Origin: Nitrospirota bacterium
Lineage (GTDB): Bacteria; Nitrospirota; UBA9217
DNA: 9,258 bases
Reading direction: 5' to 3'
NCBI GenBank assembly: GCA_013334545.1
Contig: JAAXXJ010000104.1
Span: 1 to 9,258, forward strand
A model generated the notes under the pieces. The model did no database searches, was not told where the DNA came from, and saw only the letters and a program-made list of their open reading frames with translations. Both the position numbers and the translations under genes were made by a program. How positions within the stretch are numbered: position 1 is the first letter of the stretch; each line of letters begins with the position of its first letter. Positions 1-6,108 of the stretch are shown piece after piece.

Positions 1-160
1 TCAGGCTGCGAAGGGGATATGCAAAAAAGTTACATGATCCGGATATTACCCACACAAAACCCGGAAGATCCCAAAAATTAACTGCAACCATGATGAAGGG
101 AAAATGCTTTAAGAATTTTGACGGGAGCGTGATCAGCACCCCCCGCATTTCAAAACGATG

Positions 161-166
161 TATAAT
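161..166 (+). promoter_or_regulatory. Possible -10 element upstream of the alpha/beta-hydrolase gene
   Basis: A perfect TATAAT lies in an A/T-rich run about 65 bases before the chosen start at 232. No convincing -35 hexamer sits 16-18 bases upstream; the nearest good match, TTGACG at 118-123, is far too distant. The rest of 1-231 shows no gene and no clear repeat. The call rests on one hexamer in A/T-rich DNA, so it is weak. Confidence 0.3.
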
Positions 167-231
167 AATAATTACATTGACCAAGGCGTCAAGATCTGTT
201 TTTTTGCAACGTGAACACAGAGGATCAAACA

Positions 232-897
232 ATGCATGACGCGAGTGAGTGCGTGATCCTCCTGCACGGTCTGGGTCGCTTCAGACAGTCCATGCGCAGA
301 CTCGAGCAGAATCTGAAAAGTCTCGGCTATTCGACCATCAACCTCGCCTATCCTTCGACAACCAAGACCATCGAGGCGATCGCCGAAACGCATCTTGCGC
401 CCGCCGTACAGAGTTGTGAAGCGGGTAGATCGGATAAAATTCATTTTGTCGGCCATTCTCTGGGCGGCCTTATCGTCCGTCAGTATCTCCAACGGCATTC
501 GGTTCCCGCAGGCAGCAAGCTCGTGATGCTTTCCCCGCCGAACCAGGGGAGCGAGCTCGTCGATCTGCTCATGCAGGTCCCCCTTTACCAATGGGTCACC
601 GGCCCGGCCGGCCAGGAGATCGGCAGGGGTCCGGGGTCCTTGGTCAATCGCTTGAAGCCGGTTGGGATCGACGTCGGCGTGATCGCGGGCAACCTGAGCA
701 TCAATCTACTCTTCTCCGCTTTCCTGGACGGAGCTGACGACGGCATGGTTTCGGTGAAAAGCACCATGCTCCCGGAGATGCGGGACTTCATCATCGTGCC
801 CAACATCCACACGTTCATCATGAGAGATCCGCTCGTGATGATGCAGATCGCACATTTCCTCAAGCACGGCAGGTTTGACCACGGCAAGACAGGATGA
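232..897 (+). CDS. Alpha/beta-hydrolase, lipase/esterase-like
   Basis: This 221-residue protein has the signature of a serine alpha/beta-hydrolase of the small lipase/esterase type. HGLGR (H12-R16) after the first strand is the oxyanion-hole region. GHSLGG (G74-G79) is the nucleophile elbow with catalytic S76. D170 in ADDGMVSV is the likely acid and H193 in NIHTF the likely base. There is no signal peptide or membrane segment, so it should act in the cytoplasm; the substrate, an ester or acyl lipid, is unknown. The frame stays open to a GTG at 211, but AGAGGA (219-224) lies 7 bases before the ATG at 232 and nothing comparable precedes 211, so 232 is chosen. A 288-base gap separates it from the next gene, so it is probably transcribed alone. 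Fold and catalytic serine are secure; the specific reaction is not. Confidence 0.88.
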   Translation: MHDASECVILLHGLGRFRQSMRRLEQNLKSLGYSTINLAYPSTTKTIEAIAETHLAPAVQSCEAGRSDKIHFVGHSLGGLIVRQYLQRHSVPAGSKLVMLSPPNQGSELVDLLMQVPLYQWVTGPAGQEIGRGPGSLVNRLKPVGIDVGVIAGNLSINLLFSAFLDGADDGMVSVKSTMLPEMRDFIIVPNIHTFIMRDPLVMMQIAHFLKHGRFDHGKTG

Positions 898-1185
898 GCG
901 GAACAAAGACACGGCCTCAAACTGTGTAACCGGGAGCCCCGGGGTGCTGTGATTTCGGCTGACACCTTCAACCAATCCGGCAATACACTGTCAGTCATTC
1001 CAGTGAATCCTTCCAGGGAGGCGCGCCTCATTAGGTGATTACACAATCTGCAGGTATCATCTGTCGGTGACGGTATTTTCAGTCAAGAGATTCTTTTTGT
1101 TGCTGGTTTATTGATGCACGCATGTTGCGGACGTGGTTCGACTTACTGAATAAATGGTTGAACACCATATTTACGAGGAGTCCTC

Positions 1186-1878
1186 TTGCGCTTATTTTCG
1201 CTTCGTTATGTCCGCGCCATTTTCCCGTACCTGCTGCTTGCTACTGCCCTTCTATCGGAGCGTGCGTTCGCCGCTGAATCCCGGGACGCGCTCCTCACCA
1301 TCATCTCGAGCTGTCTTGACATCAATGCTCCGGATTATTGCAAGCACTGCCCTGCACCGAGACCCGAAAGCTCCTGTGCGCAGAACCTGGATTGCAGAGC
1401 AACGACGGAGGTCTGGGAAGAAACCGCTGCTTACGTCGTGATCCGCGACAGGAAAATGTGCGGCTGTGCTCCCGGCTTTGTACACGGCCTTGTTATTCCT
1501 CGCGCACGGATCTGGGGCGTTGAAGACCCCCAGCGGCCTGACGACATCTGGCGTATCGCCTGGGCCATGGCCAGGAAACGAATCGCAGAAGAGGATGCCA
1601 TCGCACTTGTAGCCAACCCGCCGGGGTCAAGAAGCCAGGACCAACTCCATGTTCACATTGTCCGGTTGCGAAGCGATGTTCGCGGATTCCTTGATGGAGC
1701 AAGGAGCGGACGAGTTCAGAATCTAGATGAGGTGTGGAGCGCAGCCGCAAAGAAGGCCACTGCTGCGAAACTGCAGGATTATGGCGTGCTCGTCACCCGC
1801 CATCGTGACAGTGGATTTCTCGTGCTTGTCGATGCAGGAAGCCCTGAAAAACTCTATACATCGTGGGAGTGCAAATAA
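1186..1878 (+). CDS. cdh: CDP-diacylglycerol pyrophosphatase-like exported protein
   Basis: Cdh hydrolyses CDP-diacylglycerol to CMP and phosphatidate, and the family belongs to the HIT-like superfamily. In this 230-residue protein the diagnostic block is SRSQDQLHVHI (S148-I158) with the H155-x-H157 pair, followed by an R-x-DV segment, as in E. coli Cdh. The earlier VIPRARIWGVEDP and IWRIAWAMAR segments also match the family pattern, as does a Cys near the C terminus (C229). Residues 1-29 form a signal peptide ending AFA before A30, so the enzyme acts outside the cytoplasm or at the membrane surface. The start is TTG, supported by GAGGAG (1175-1180) 5 bases upstream; no ATG in this frame fits the signal peptide. 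Residues 43-94 carry seven cysteines (43, 52, 55, 64, 70, 92, 94), many more than E. coli Cdh has in this region, suggesting extra disulfides. Another HIT-like phosphohydrolase activity is possible. Confidence 0.82.
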   Translation: MRLFSLRYVRAIFPYLLLATALLSERAFAAESRDALLTIISSCLDINAPDYCKHCPAPRPESSCAQNLDCRATTEVWEETAAYVVIRDRKMCGCAPGFVHGLVIPRARIWGVEDPQRPDDIWRIAWAMARKRIAEEDAIALVANPPGSRSQDQLHVHIVRLRSDVRGFLDGARSGRVQNLDEVWSAAAKKATAAKLQDYGVLVTRHRDSGFLVLVDAGSPEKLYTSWECK

Positions 1879-2050
1879 GGACGATGAAATTCGTAGTTCT
1901 CAATTTTATATACTTACGATAGGGAACAGAAAAAACCTAGCGCAAAATCCGGCAAAGCACCGCTCCAATTTCCAGGCGACTTGAAAATAATAAGCTGAAG
2001 CGGCACCGACAAATGCAGCTTTTTTGAACGATCGGCACGAGCATGATGCT

Positions 2051-2671
2051 ATGAAACTGGCGCGATGGATCGAGATGGCAGGAATTTTTGTTGGCGTACC
2101 TCTTCTCCTCTCGGGAGATTTCGTGCCCCGTCCCAAAATCCTCGCGCTCCTGGCCGTCTGCACCGCATGCCTCGTCCTGCTTTTGAGCGACAAGACCTTT
2201 GACCGCAGCCGTCTCGGATTGAACGGATTCCGCAACTGGCGCACGTTGTTCCTGCGCTTCGCGATCATAGGTTGCTGCCTTGCCCTGTATGTGGTCCTTG
2301 CCGAGCCGGGGAACGTGCTGGCGATCCTTCGGCACAAGCCCGCGCTCTGGGCGCTTATCATGATCACCTATCCCGTTCTCTCGGTCGTGCCGCAGGAGAT
2401 CATTTATCGGACGTTTTTTTTCCACCGGTACAGCTCGCTATTTGCGCATGAGCGCGTAAGCGTCCTGACAAACGCGTTGCTCTTTGCGTTCGCGCATATT
2501 ATTTTCAGAAACTGGGTCGCCGTCATCGTGTCGTTCATTGCCAGTCTGCTCTGGGCGATGACCTATCTGGGGAGCAGATCGCTTCTGGTCGTTTCGATTG
2601 AGCACGCCCTCTACGGCAATTTTGCGTTTACGCTCGGCATCGGGTATTATTTTTATGCTCCGGACTTTTAA
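2051..2671 (+). CDS. CPBP-family intramembrane glutamic endopeptidase
   Basis: This is a 206-residue, strongly hydrophobic protein of the CPBP (Abi/Rce1-like) family, membrane proteases that use Glu and His residues inside the bilayer. Motif 1 is PQEIIYR (P114-R120): the usual EExxxR appears as QExxxR, with E116 and R120 kept. Motif 2 supplies H149 in FAHIIF. Motif 3 is EHALYGN (E184-N190) with H185. Hydrophobic helices lie near residues 9-22, 30-46, 66-83, 97-113, 137-150 and 157-171, with a C-terminal hydrophobic tail. The frame is open back to a TTG at 2024, but ATG 2051 gives the normal family N terminus; neither start has a strong ribosome binding site. Only 15 bases separate its stop from the start of the decayed HMA-like gene, so the two probably shared a transcript. 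The substrate is unknown; family members process prenylated or sorting-signal proteins or confer bacteriocin immunity. Confidence 0.85.
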   Translation: MKLARWIEMAGIFVGVPLLLSGDFVPRPKILALLAVCTACLVLLLSDKTFDRSRLGLNGFRNWRTLFLRFAIIGCCLALYVVLAEPGNVLAILRHKPALWALIMITYPVLSVVPQEIIYRTFFFHRYSSLFAHERVSVLTNALLFAFAHIIFRNWVAVIVSFIASLLWAMTYLGSRSLLVVSIEHALYGNFAFTLGIGYYFYAPDF

Positions 2672-2686
2672 CCTAAGGAGAATAGT

Positions 2687-3044
2687 ATGGCGTCGTATTA
2701 TCATTATGCGGCAGGCAGATTAAGGATTCAGACGCCATGCATCCATGATAATCCTCAGAAAGCGGCGTTTTTGAAAAGAATAGACACGGTTTGTAAGGAA
2801 TAGCGTCCGTGGCGGCAAACCTTCTTACCGGCAGCGCAATCAATTCGTTTCGATGAAAATAAGATCAAACGAGCAGCTCGTCGTCTTTCTCGATAAACAG
2901 GATTATTTTATTTTGTCGAAAGCAAAAAAGCCCGATGAAGTTATAGGGCAGACCGCGGATAAGGTCCTTGACCCGCCCGGTTTACTTCCAAGTAGGGATT
3001 TAATGACTTCTGCACTACTATTCCATGAGTTTATGATAAGATAG
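2687..3044 (+). pseudogene. Decayed small HMA-like (heavy-metal-associated) protein gene
   Basis: A gene with an excellent ribosome binding site (TAAGGAG, 2674-2680, 6 bases before ATG 2687) encodes MASYYHYAAGRLRIQTPCIH and on to a TAG at 2801, only 38 residues. The pattern (V/Y)HxxxGRLRIxxP is the first strand and helix of small HMA2-type domains. The expected remainder survives in other frames. SVAANLLTGSAIN lies downstream of 2800 in the next frame, matching the second strand with its N-x-LTGS motif. FDENKI lies at 2849-2866, back in the first frame. SNEQLVVFLDKQDYF then continues from 2865 in the third frame, which runs to a stop at 3042-3044. Three frame changes over about 70 bases are needed to rebuild one domain of the usual size. 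The first could be loss of one G near 2797, which would read K-G-I. I infer a pseudogene following the CPBP protease gene. Sequencing error is the alternative, but three independent errors are less likely. Confidence 0.72.
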
Positions 3045-3143
3045 TAATAAAGGTTTTTCAGCGGTTTCTTGGAAGTGGGACGTAGCAATTGAGATATCTG
3101 CAACGAAAGTGAAAGCTTGCGGACAAATAAATCCAGGAGCGGG

Positions 3144-3175
3144 CGCTTTCCCCGTAGCTTGCTGCGGGGTTAGCG
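3144..3175. repeat. REP-like hairpin with CTTG loop, copy 1
   Basis: An 8-bp stem, CCCCGTAG (3150-3157) with CTGCGGGG (3162-3169), closes a CTTG loop; one pair is a T-G wobble. An outer CGCT/AGCG stem is separated from it by TT on each side. The design and loop match the second hairpin 47 bases downstream, which marks them as members of one repeat family. In other bacteria such paired palindromes are REP sequences moved by REP-associated tyrosine transposases; no such gene is in this window. Confidence 0.72.
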
Positions 3176-3204
3176 AGCGATTGGCATCAAAGTACTATCT
3201 TGAG

Positions 3205-3245
3205 GATCGAAGATTCCCTGCAGCTTGCTGCAGGGAGCTTCGATC
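3205..3245. repeat. REP-like hairpin with CTTG loop, copy 2
   Basis: A perfect inner stem, CCCTGCAG (3216-3223) with CTGCAGGG (3228-3235), closes the same CTTG loop as copy 1. A perfect outer stem, GATCGAAG (3205-3212) with CTTCGATC (3238-3245), is separated by a small ATT/AG internal loop. Sixteen paired positions make it very stable. The stem bases differ from copy 1 but pairing is kept, while the loop is identical, which indicates selection or copying at the level of the folded structure. It lies in the same orientation as copy 1. Confidence 0.78.
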
Positions 3246-3263
3246 GTTTATGGCGCGGCACAA

Positions 3264-3284
3264 AGACTGCACGCAGGGCAGTCT
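3264..3284. other. Intergenic hairpin
   Basis: AGACTGC (3264-3270) pairs with GCAGTCT (3278-3284) around a 7-base loop. It is the third hairpin in the run between the decayed HMA-like gene and the gene at 3365. It has no T-tract, so it is not a typical terminator. Its loop differs from the CTTG hairpins, so it may be unrelated to them. Confidence 0.45.
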
Positions 3285-3315
3285 CAAGCCGGACCAGCAA
3301 TGCTCTTTAGCTTAC

Positions 3316-3339
3316 AGCTATGCGGCTTACTGCATAGTT
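3316..3339. other. Hairpin just upstream of the unrecognised gene
   Basis: CTATGC (3318-3323) pairs with GCATAG (3332-3337) around an 8-base loop; a G-T wobble and an A-T pair extend the stem to 3316-3339. It ends 12 bases before the AAGGAG of the gene at 3365, so it could influence translation or RNA stability of that gene. It could also be a chance palindrome. Confidence 0.4.
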
Positions 3340-3364
3340 TAGAATGCTATTAAGGAGCCGAACA

Positions 3365-3919
3365 ATGACAAACACACTGACAACGGTGCTTGAGAAAGTC
3401 AATTCCGGTCTTGGGCAAGGCGGCGTTCTAGATCAGATCGATAAGCTTTTTCGTAAGCAGCAAAGAATCAATTTGTTTGAAAAGCTCGAAAAGATCGATA
3501 CGAAAGAGGTGGATGATTTTCCAGTCGTTCTGTATAAGAGCATCATGCCAAACGGGAAAAAACAGCCCGCTTTATTGCGCTTTTACCTTCCGTCTTGGAA
3601 AGATCACGATGAGATATTTTGGCAATCGCTCGGTGATTATGTCATTCTCGCGATGCACCGCGTGACGGATGTCGAATTTGATAGCTCCAGAGGCCGGATG
3701 AAGATGAAATATTTTCCCAAGATAAAAGGCCGGATAAAAAATCCGGAGGACATCAGGGTGATCATCCAAAAAATTGCTTATCTTGTGGATACCGAAGGTT
3801 TGCCGACAGATTTCACTCGCTTCCGGCGCATGACAGAACGACGTGACAGCTTGGGCGAGATGAGCAAAGAACAGGCCGCACTTATCGGCGCGGCATTAAA
3901 GCTCATCCAATTACCTTAG
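3365..3919 (+). CDS. Unrecognised soluble protein
   Basis: I do not recognise this 184-residue protein. It has no signal peptide and no membrane segment and is rich in Lys, Arg, Glu and Asp, so it should be cytoplasmic. The N-terminal 45 residues look helical, with heptad-like spacing (VLDQIDKLF, INLFEKLEKI). A mixed region follows with aromatic-rich strands (VVLYKSI, LLRFYLPSW, DYVILAMHRV), then a basic segment (KMKYFPKIKGRIK, 113-125), and a helical C terminus. The frame opens at 3344, but AAGGAG (3352-3357) with 7-base spacing selects the ATG at 3365. The gene is visibly more A/T-rich than the phosphatase genes to the right. It stands alone between a hairpin cluster and a MITE-like element, which suggests recent acquisition or a mobile neighbourhood. 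The good ribosome binding site and intact frame argue that it is real. Confidence 0.75.
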   Translation: MTNTLTTVLEKVNSGLGQGGVLDQIDKLFRKQQRINLFEKLEKIDTKEVDDFPVVLYKSIMPNGKKQPALLRFYLPSWKDHDEIFWQSLGDYVILAMHRVTDVEFDSSRGRMKMKYFPKIKGRIKNPEDIRVIIQKIAYLVDTEGLPTDFTRFRRMTERRDSLGEMSKEQAALIGAALKLIQLP

Positions 3920-4408
3920 GTAGCAATTTACCTGCTGAATATCACGTCCTCCCCGTCAAGGGCTGGATGATGTTCGATCAGCATGTTTCGTCTAGAATCT
4001 GTTGGCAGTTTCGACTTTTAAGAACTAAACAGTTGTAGATGTAGCAAGCTGTTGAAAAATGATTTTCGCATCCTTTTCCGTCATTCCCGCGCAGGCGGGA
4101 ATCCAGGCTTTTCAGGCTATTACTGGATCCCCGTTTTCACGGGGATGACGAATTGGGCTGCATGAGATGCTTTTTTGAACAAGCTGGTAGGTCATGATAT
4201 CTACCTGCGCGACACGATGCTAATTATCGGATTGGTTCACGAGCCGTATCGAACGGTCACGAAGCGGCAGAGCCAATTTCCAGTCCGTCGCAAGAGTGCT
4301 CTTCATATCCCCGCATGCGAAAACCTTTTTTTTATCAGCCGTCGGTGCCAAATTTCCCGTTCCCCGTTTATATCTCCGAGACTCTGCTCCGATTGTGATG
4401 CGGCTTGT
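3920..4408. other. Convergent intergenic region holding a MITE-like element
   Basis: This stretch separates two convergent genes. Its one clear feature is the nested palindromic repeat at 4045-4187. The part before it (3920-4044) shows nothing I can identify. The part after it (4188-4408) contains a run of eight T's around 4327-4334 and a small CGGCT/AGCCG hairpin (4401-4415) overlapping the stop of the minus-strand gene, but no RNA gene and no credible ORF. Any frame read through this area overlaps repeat sequence or the minus-strand gene. Confidence 0.6.
4045..4187. repeat. MITE-like nested palindrome with dRS3-like core
   Basis: The core 4079-4150 starts with CGTCAT and ends with ATGACG. 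Inside are two hairpins: ATTCCC-N8-GGGAAT (4083-4102) and ATCCCCG-N6-CGGGGAT (4127-4146). ATCCAG (4101-4106) and CTGGAT (4123-4128) also pair, so the whole core can fold as a cruciform. The first hairpin fits the ATTCCC-N8-GGGAAT pattern known from Neisseria as dRS3, which is also seen in other bacteria. Imperfect outer inverted ends extend it: AGCTGTTGAAAAA and GCATC on the left (4047-4072) against GATGCTTTTTTGAACAAGCT (4166-4185) on the right. There is no ORF inside, so it would be non-autonomous. Hairpins followed by T-runs on both strands could also make it a bidirectional terminator for the converging genes. Confidence 0.72.
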
Positions 4409-5107
4409 TCAGCCGAACAGCCGGAACCGGAGCGTGTGCACATATTTCACAAGGGAGGTGCCGAAGAAGTAGTCGGACGCGTAGGCGACCGGATAGAGCA
4501 GCGCCTGCCAGCCTGTGAGCTTTGTGTGTCCGGTGATGAGATAGGGCGCGACCAGGAACCGAAAAACAACGATGTACGCGACAAGAGCCGCGGCTGTGAC
4601 CATGAACCGTCCGACCACCCTTCTCCAGATCGCCGGCGCGGCCTTATGCGCCACCTCGCGCGCGAGCTCTTCATTCGATCGAAGCATGATCTTTTTGAAC
4701 AGCCGCCTGAATAGTGAGCTCCGGACATCAGCCTCGCCGAGATGCTGGCACACTTCCCGCTGCACTTTCATGCGGATGAAGTCGCGAGGATTGCACCGGT
4801 GCATGAAGACGAGCGAGAACAGGTCTGGCAGTCCCCGGAGCAGCCGCACCAGACTTTCGATAACCGACGCCATGTACACCGTGCAAATGACGAGGACGCT
4901 CATTCTGCGGCTGAGGACCCAACCGGCGCCATAAACGGCAACCAGCAGAAGGAGCACATTCACCGCGATCTTGACGATCTGCGCGGTGAACAGCGCGAGG
5001 ATGCGCCTTACGGACTCATACTCCGTCCTGGCCTGTATGCGGCAGGCGACATAGTCCGAGGCCAGCAGTTTGGCGATCGCAAGGCTGAAGGGGAAAGCGA
5101 AGTCCAT
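4409..5107 (-). CDS. Unrecognised four-helix inner-membrane protein
   Basis: I do not recognise this 232-residue protein. Hydrophobic segments lie at about residues 38-64, 69-90, 167-191 and 199-217. They form two helical pairs separated by a basic, charged stretch of about 75 residues (92-166) rich in Arg, Lys, Glu and His, which is probably cytoplasmic. There is no cleavable signal peptide and no motif I can assign to a transporter or enzyme. Two in-frame ATGs lie 6 bases apart, at 5113 and 5107. The GAGGA of the ribosome binding site overlaps the first and sits 5 bases before the second, so the start at 5107 (MDFAF) is chosen. It is divergent from the Nudix gene, with 153 bases between the starts, and convergent with the gene at 3365. 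Codon composition resembles its right-hand neighbours. Confidence 0.75.
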   Translation of the reverse strand: MDFAFPFSLAIAKLLASDYVACRIQARTEYESVRRILALFTAQIVKIAVNVLLLLVAVYGAGWVLSRRMSVLVICTVYMASVIESLVRLLRGLPDLFSLVFMHRCNPRDFIRMKVQREVCQHLGEADVRSSLFRRLFKKIMLRSNEELAREVAHKAAPAIWRRVVGRFMVTAAALVAYIVVFRFLVAPYLITGHTKLTGWQALLYPVAYASDYFFGTSLVKYVHTLRFRLFG

Positions 5108-5152
5108 GGTCATCCTCGGCTCGGCTGAGCACCTCTGCCGAACCTGCCGCTT

Positions 5153-5182
5153 ATAGTATCACACTTTACATAAAACAATGTC
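5153..5182 (-). promoter_or_regulatory. Candidate promoter for the membrane-protein gene
   Basis: On the minus strand, TACTAT (5158-5153) lies 18 bases downstream of GACATT (5182-5177), about 45 bases before the start at 5107. The -10 is reasonable and the -35 poor. Beside it is a small dyad, GTGAT-N4-ATCAC (5183-5196), in the middle of the divergent intergenic region, which could be an operator for either gene. No clear promoter was seen for the Nudix gene. All of this is weak. Confidence 0.28.
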
Positions 5183-5260
5183 GTGATCATCATCACAGAC
5201 CGCATCCTCTGAGCGATCCCCGCTTCCGTCCCATCAGTGCCGTGGCTCCAGGAGAAAAAC

Positions 5261-5671
5261 ATGGCTAAAGAAATCCTGCAGGTCGCCTGTGCGATCATAG
5301 AGCGTGATGACAAGGTCCTCGCCGTCCAGCGGAGCGAGCGCATGAACCTGCCGCTCAAATGGGAGTTTCCCGGCGGAAAGATCCATCAGGGCGAGCCGCC
5401 CGGGCACTGTGTTGTCCGTGAGGTATCGGAAGAACTGAACCTGCAGATAGCGGTCTCCCGTTCGCTGTCTCCCGTATGCCATGATTATCCGGATTTTTCC
5501 GTAACGCTGTATCCCTTCATCTGTTCCATCGTCTCCGGTGAGATCACGCTGCATGAGCATAAGGCGCTCCTCTGGCTGTCACCGCCGGAGCTGTGGTCGC
5601 TCGACTGGGTTGCTGCGGATTTTCCGCTTATTGCAGCCTATTGCAGGCAGCGCAACAGGAAACCGGCGTAA
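5261..5671 (+). CDS. MutT/NudG-type Nudix hydrolase
   Basis: This 136-residue protein is a compact Nudix hydrolase of the (d)NTP pyrophosphohydrolase type, which splits nucleoside triphosphates such as oxidised dGTP or CTP derivatives into monophosphate and pyrophosphate. The Nudix box is complete: G39-x5-E45-x7-R53-E54-V-S-E57-E58. The terminal Gly of the consensus is replaced by Asn (ELNL), a common variation. The box is preceded by KWEFPGGK (33-40), typical of MutT, NudG and related enzymes. The beginning (LQVACAIIERDDKVLAVQR) is the usual first strand pair. Length and C-terminal W105/L113-W116 region fit the family. AGGAG (5250-5254) 6 bases upstream selects the ATG at 5261 over earlier in-frame codons. 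It is cytoplasmic and likely a housecleaning enzyme; the exact substrate cannot be read from sequence. Confidence 0.9.
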   Translation: MAKEILQVACAIIERDDKVLAVQRSERMNLPLKWEFPGGKIHQGEPPGHCVVREVSEELNLQIAVSRSLSPVCHDYPDFSVTLYPFICSIVSGEITLHEHKALLWLSPPELWSLDWVAADFPLIAAYCRQRNRKPA

Positions 5672-6042
5672 AGATTGTCAGGATACAAAAACCGTATACG
5701 TCAGCATACACCCCGCTTATCGATATGCCCGCCGTTCATCCTTCTGGACCCTCATCCCCGCGACAATGCAACGACTCCGTGTAGTGAAGCAGCCCGCAGC
5801 AGAGCTGTCGTAACAAGGCCGCGAGTCAGGAAGTATTTGTATCTTCACAATGCCTCTTTATTCAGCTCCCACAGAAGAGGGTTGCACAACGCAGCACATT
5901 CGTGAAGAGGGCGCCGGCACGTTGTCTCCCTGACTGAGCTTCTTCACGCTCCTATTTCCCGTGCGCCTCAATAATTACCTGTCAATATATCAATCTCAGG
6001 AACAGAAATAAATATCGAACGCTGTGCAGAATAATGTACTTT
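5672..6042. other. Intergenic region between the Nudix and phoX-like genes
   Basis: About 370 bases without a supportable gene. Short open frames exist, but none has a ribosome binding site with a recognisable product. An 8-base inverted pair, CGTGAAGA and TCTTCACG around 5900-5950, is within chance expectation. The last 100 bases become A/T-rich and lead into the phased Pho-type repeat array. Confidence 0.5.
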
Positions 6043-6108
6043 CTTAACAATCTATTCATCTAAATGTAACAGCGCATTCATCGAACCGTAACATATGTCT
6101 GATACATA
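6043..6108 (+). promoter_or_regulatory. Phased PHO-box array and -10 upstream of the PhoX-family gene
   Basis: Five 7-base elements start exactly 11 bases apart: CTTAACA (6043), ATTCATC (6054), TGTAACA (6065), ATTCATC (6076) and CGTAACA (6087), each separated by 4 bases. PHO boxes bound by PhoB/PhoP regulators are direct repeats with this 11-bp period: 7+4 in E. coli, TTAACA-like repeats in Bacillus. A -10-like TACATA begins at 6103, 9 bases after the last element, the geometry expected when the box replaces the -35. The downstream gene is a phosphatase, which fits induction by phosphate starvation. The untranslated leader to 6280 would be about 165 bases. The binding protein is inferred, not encoded here. 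Confidence 0.78.

Noticed and set aside
930..942. CCGGG/CCCGG mini-hairpin after the alpha/beta-hydrolase gene, considered as a terminator
   Set aside because: A 3-base loop with a short stem and no T-tract; not distinguishable from chance in GC-rich sequence.
1992..2025. AAGCTG...CAGCTT followed by T's, considered as an intrinsic terminator after the Cdh-like gene
   Set aside because: The stem is only 6 bp with an 18-base loop and lies over 110 bases after the stop codon, so the evidence is too weak to list.
2018..2029. GCTTTTTTGAAC shared with the right end of the MITE-like element at 4169-4180, considered as a remnant copy
   Set aside because: Only 12 bases match, the left arm is missing, and a 12-base repeat is expected by chance in a window of this size.
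2984..3076. Perfect 9-base inverted repeat ACTTCCAAG / CTTGGAAGT flanking about 75 bases, considered as the ends of a small inserted element
   Set aside because: No extension of the match, no target duplication and no ORF; one such pair is not surprising by chance in this much intergenic DNA.
3109..3342. Cys-containing open frame of 77 codons across the hairpin cluster
   Set aside because: It is a translation of the two REP-like palindromes and their flanks, has no ribosome binding site and resembles no protein.
4175..5128. Plus-strand open frames opposite the membrane-protein gene
   Set aside because: Their products are low in hydrophobic order and lack motifs, whereas the minus frame gives four clean membrane helices and a placed ribosome binding site.
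5675..5905. Short open frames after the Nudix gene, considered as a small gene
   Set aside because: No ribosome binding site, Pro/Arg/Ser-rich low-quality composition, and overlapping frames equally open.
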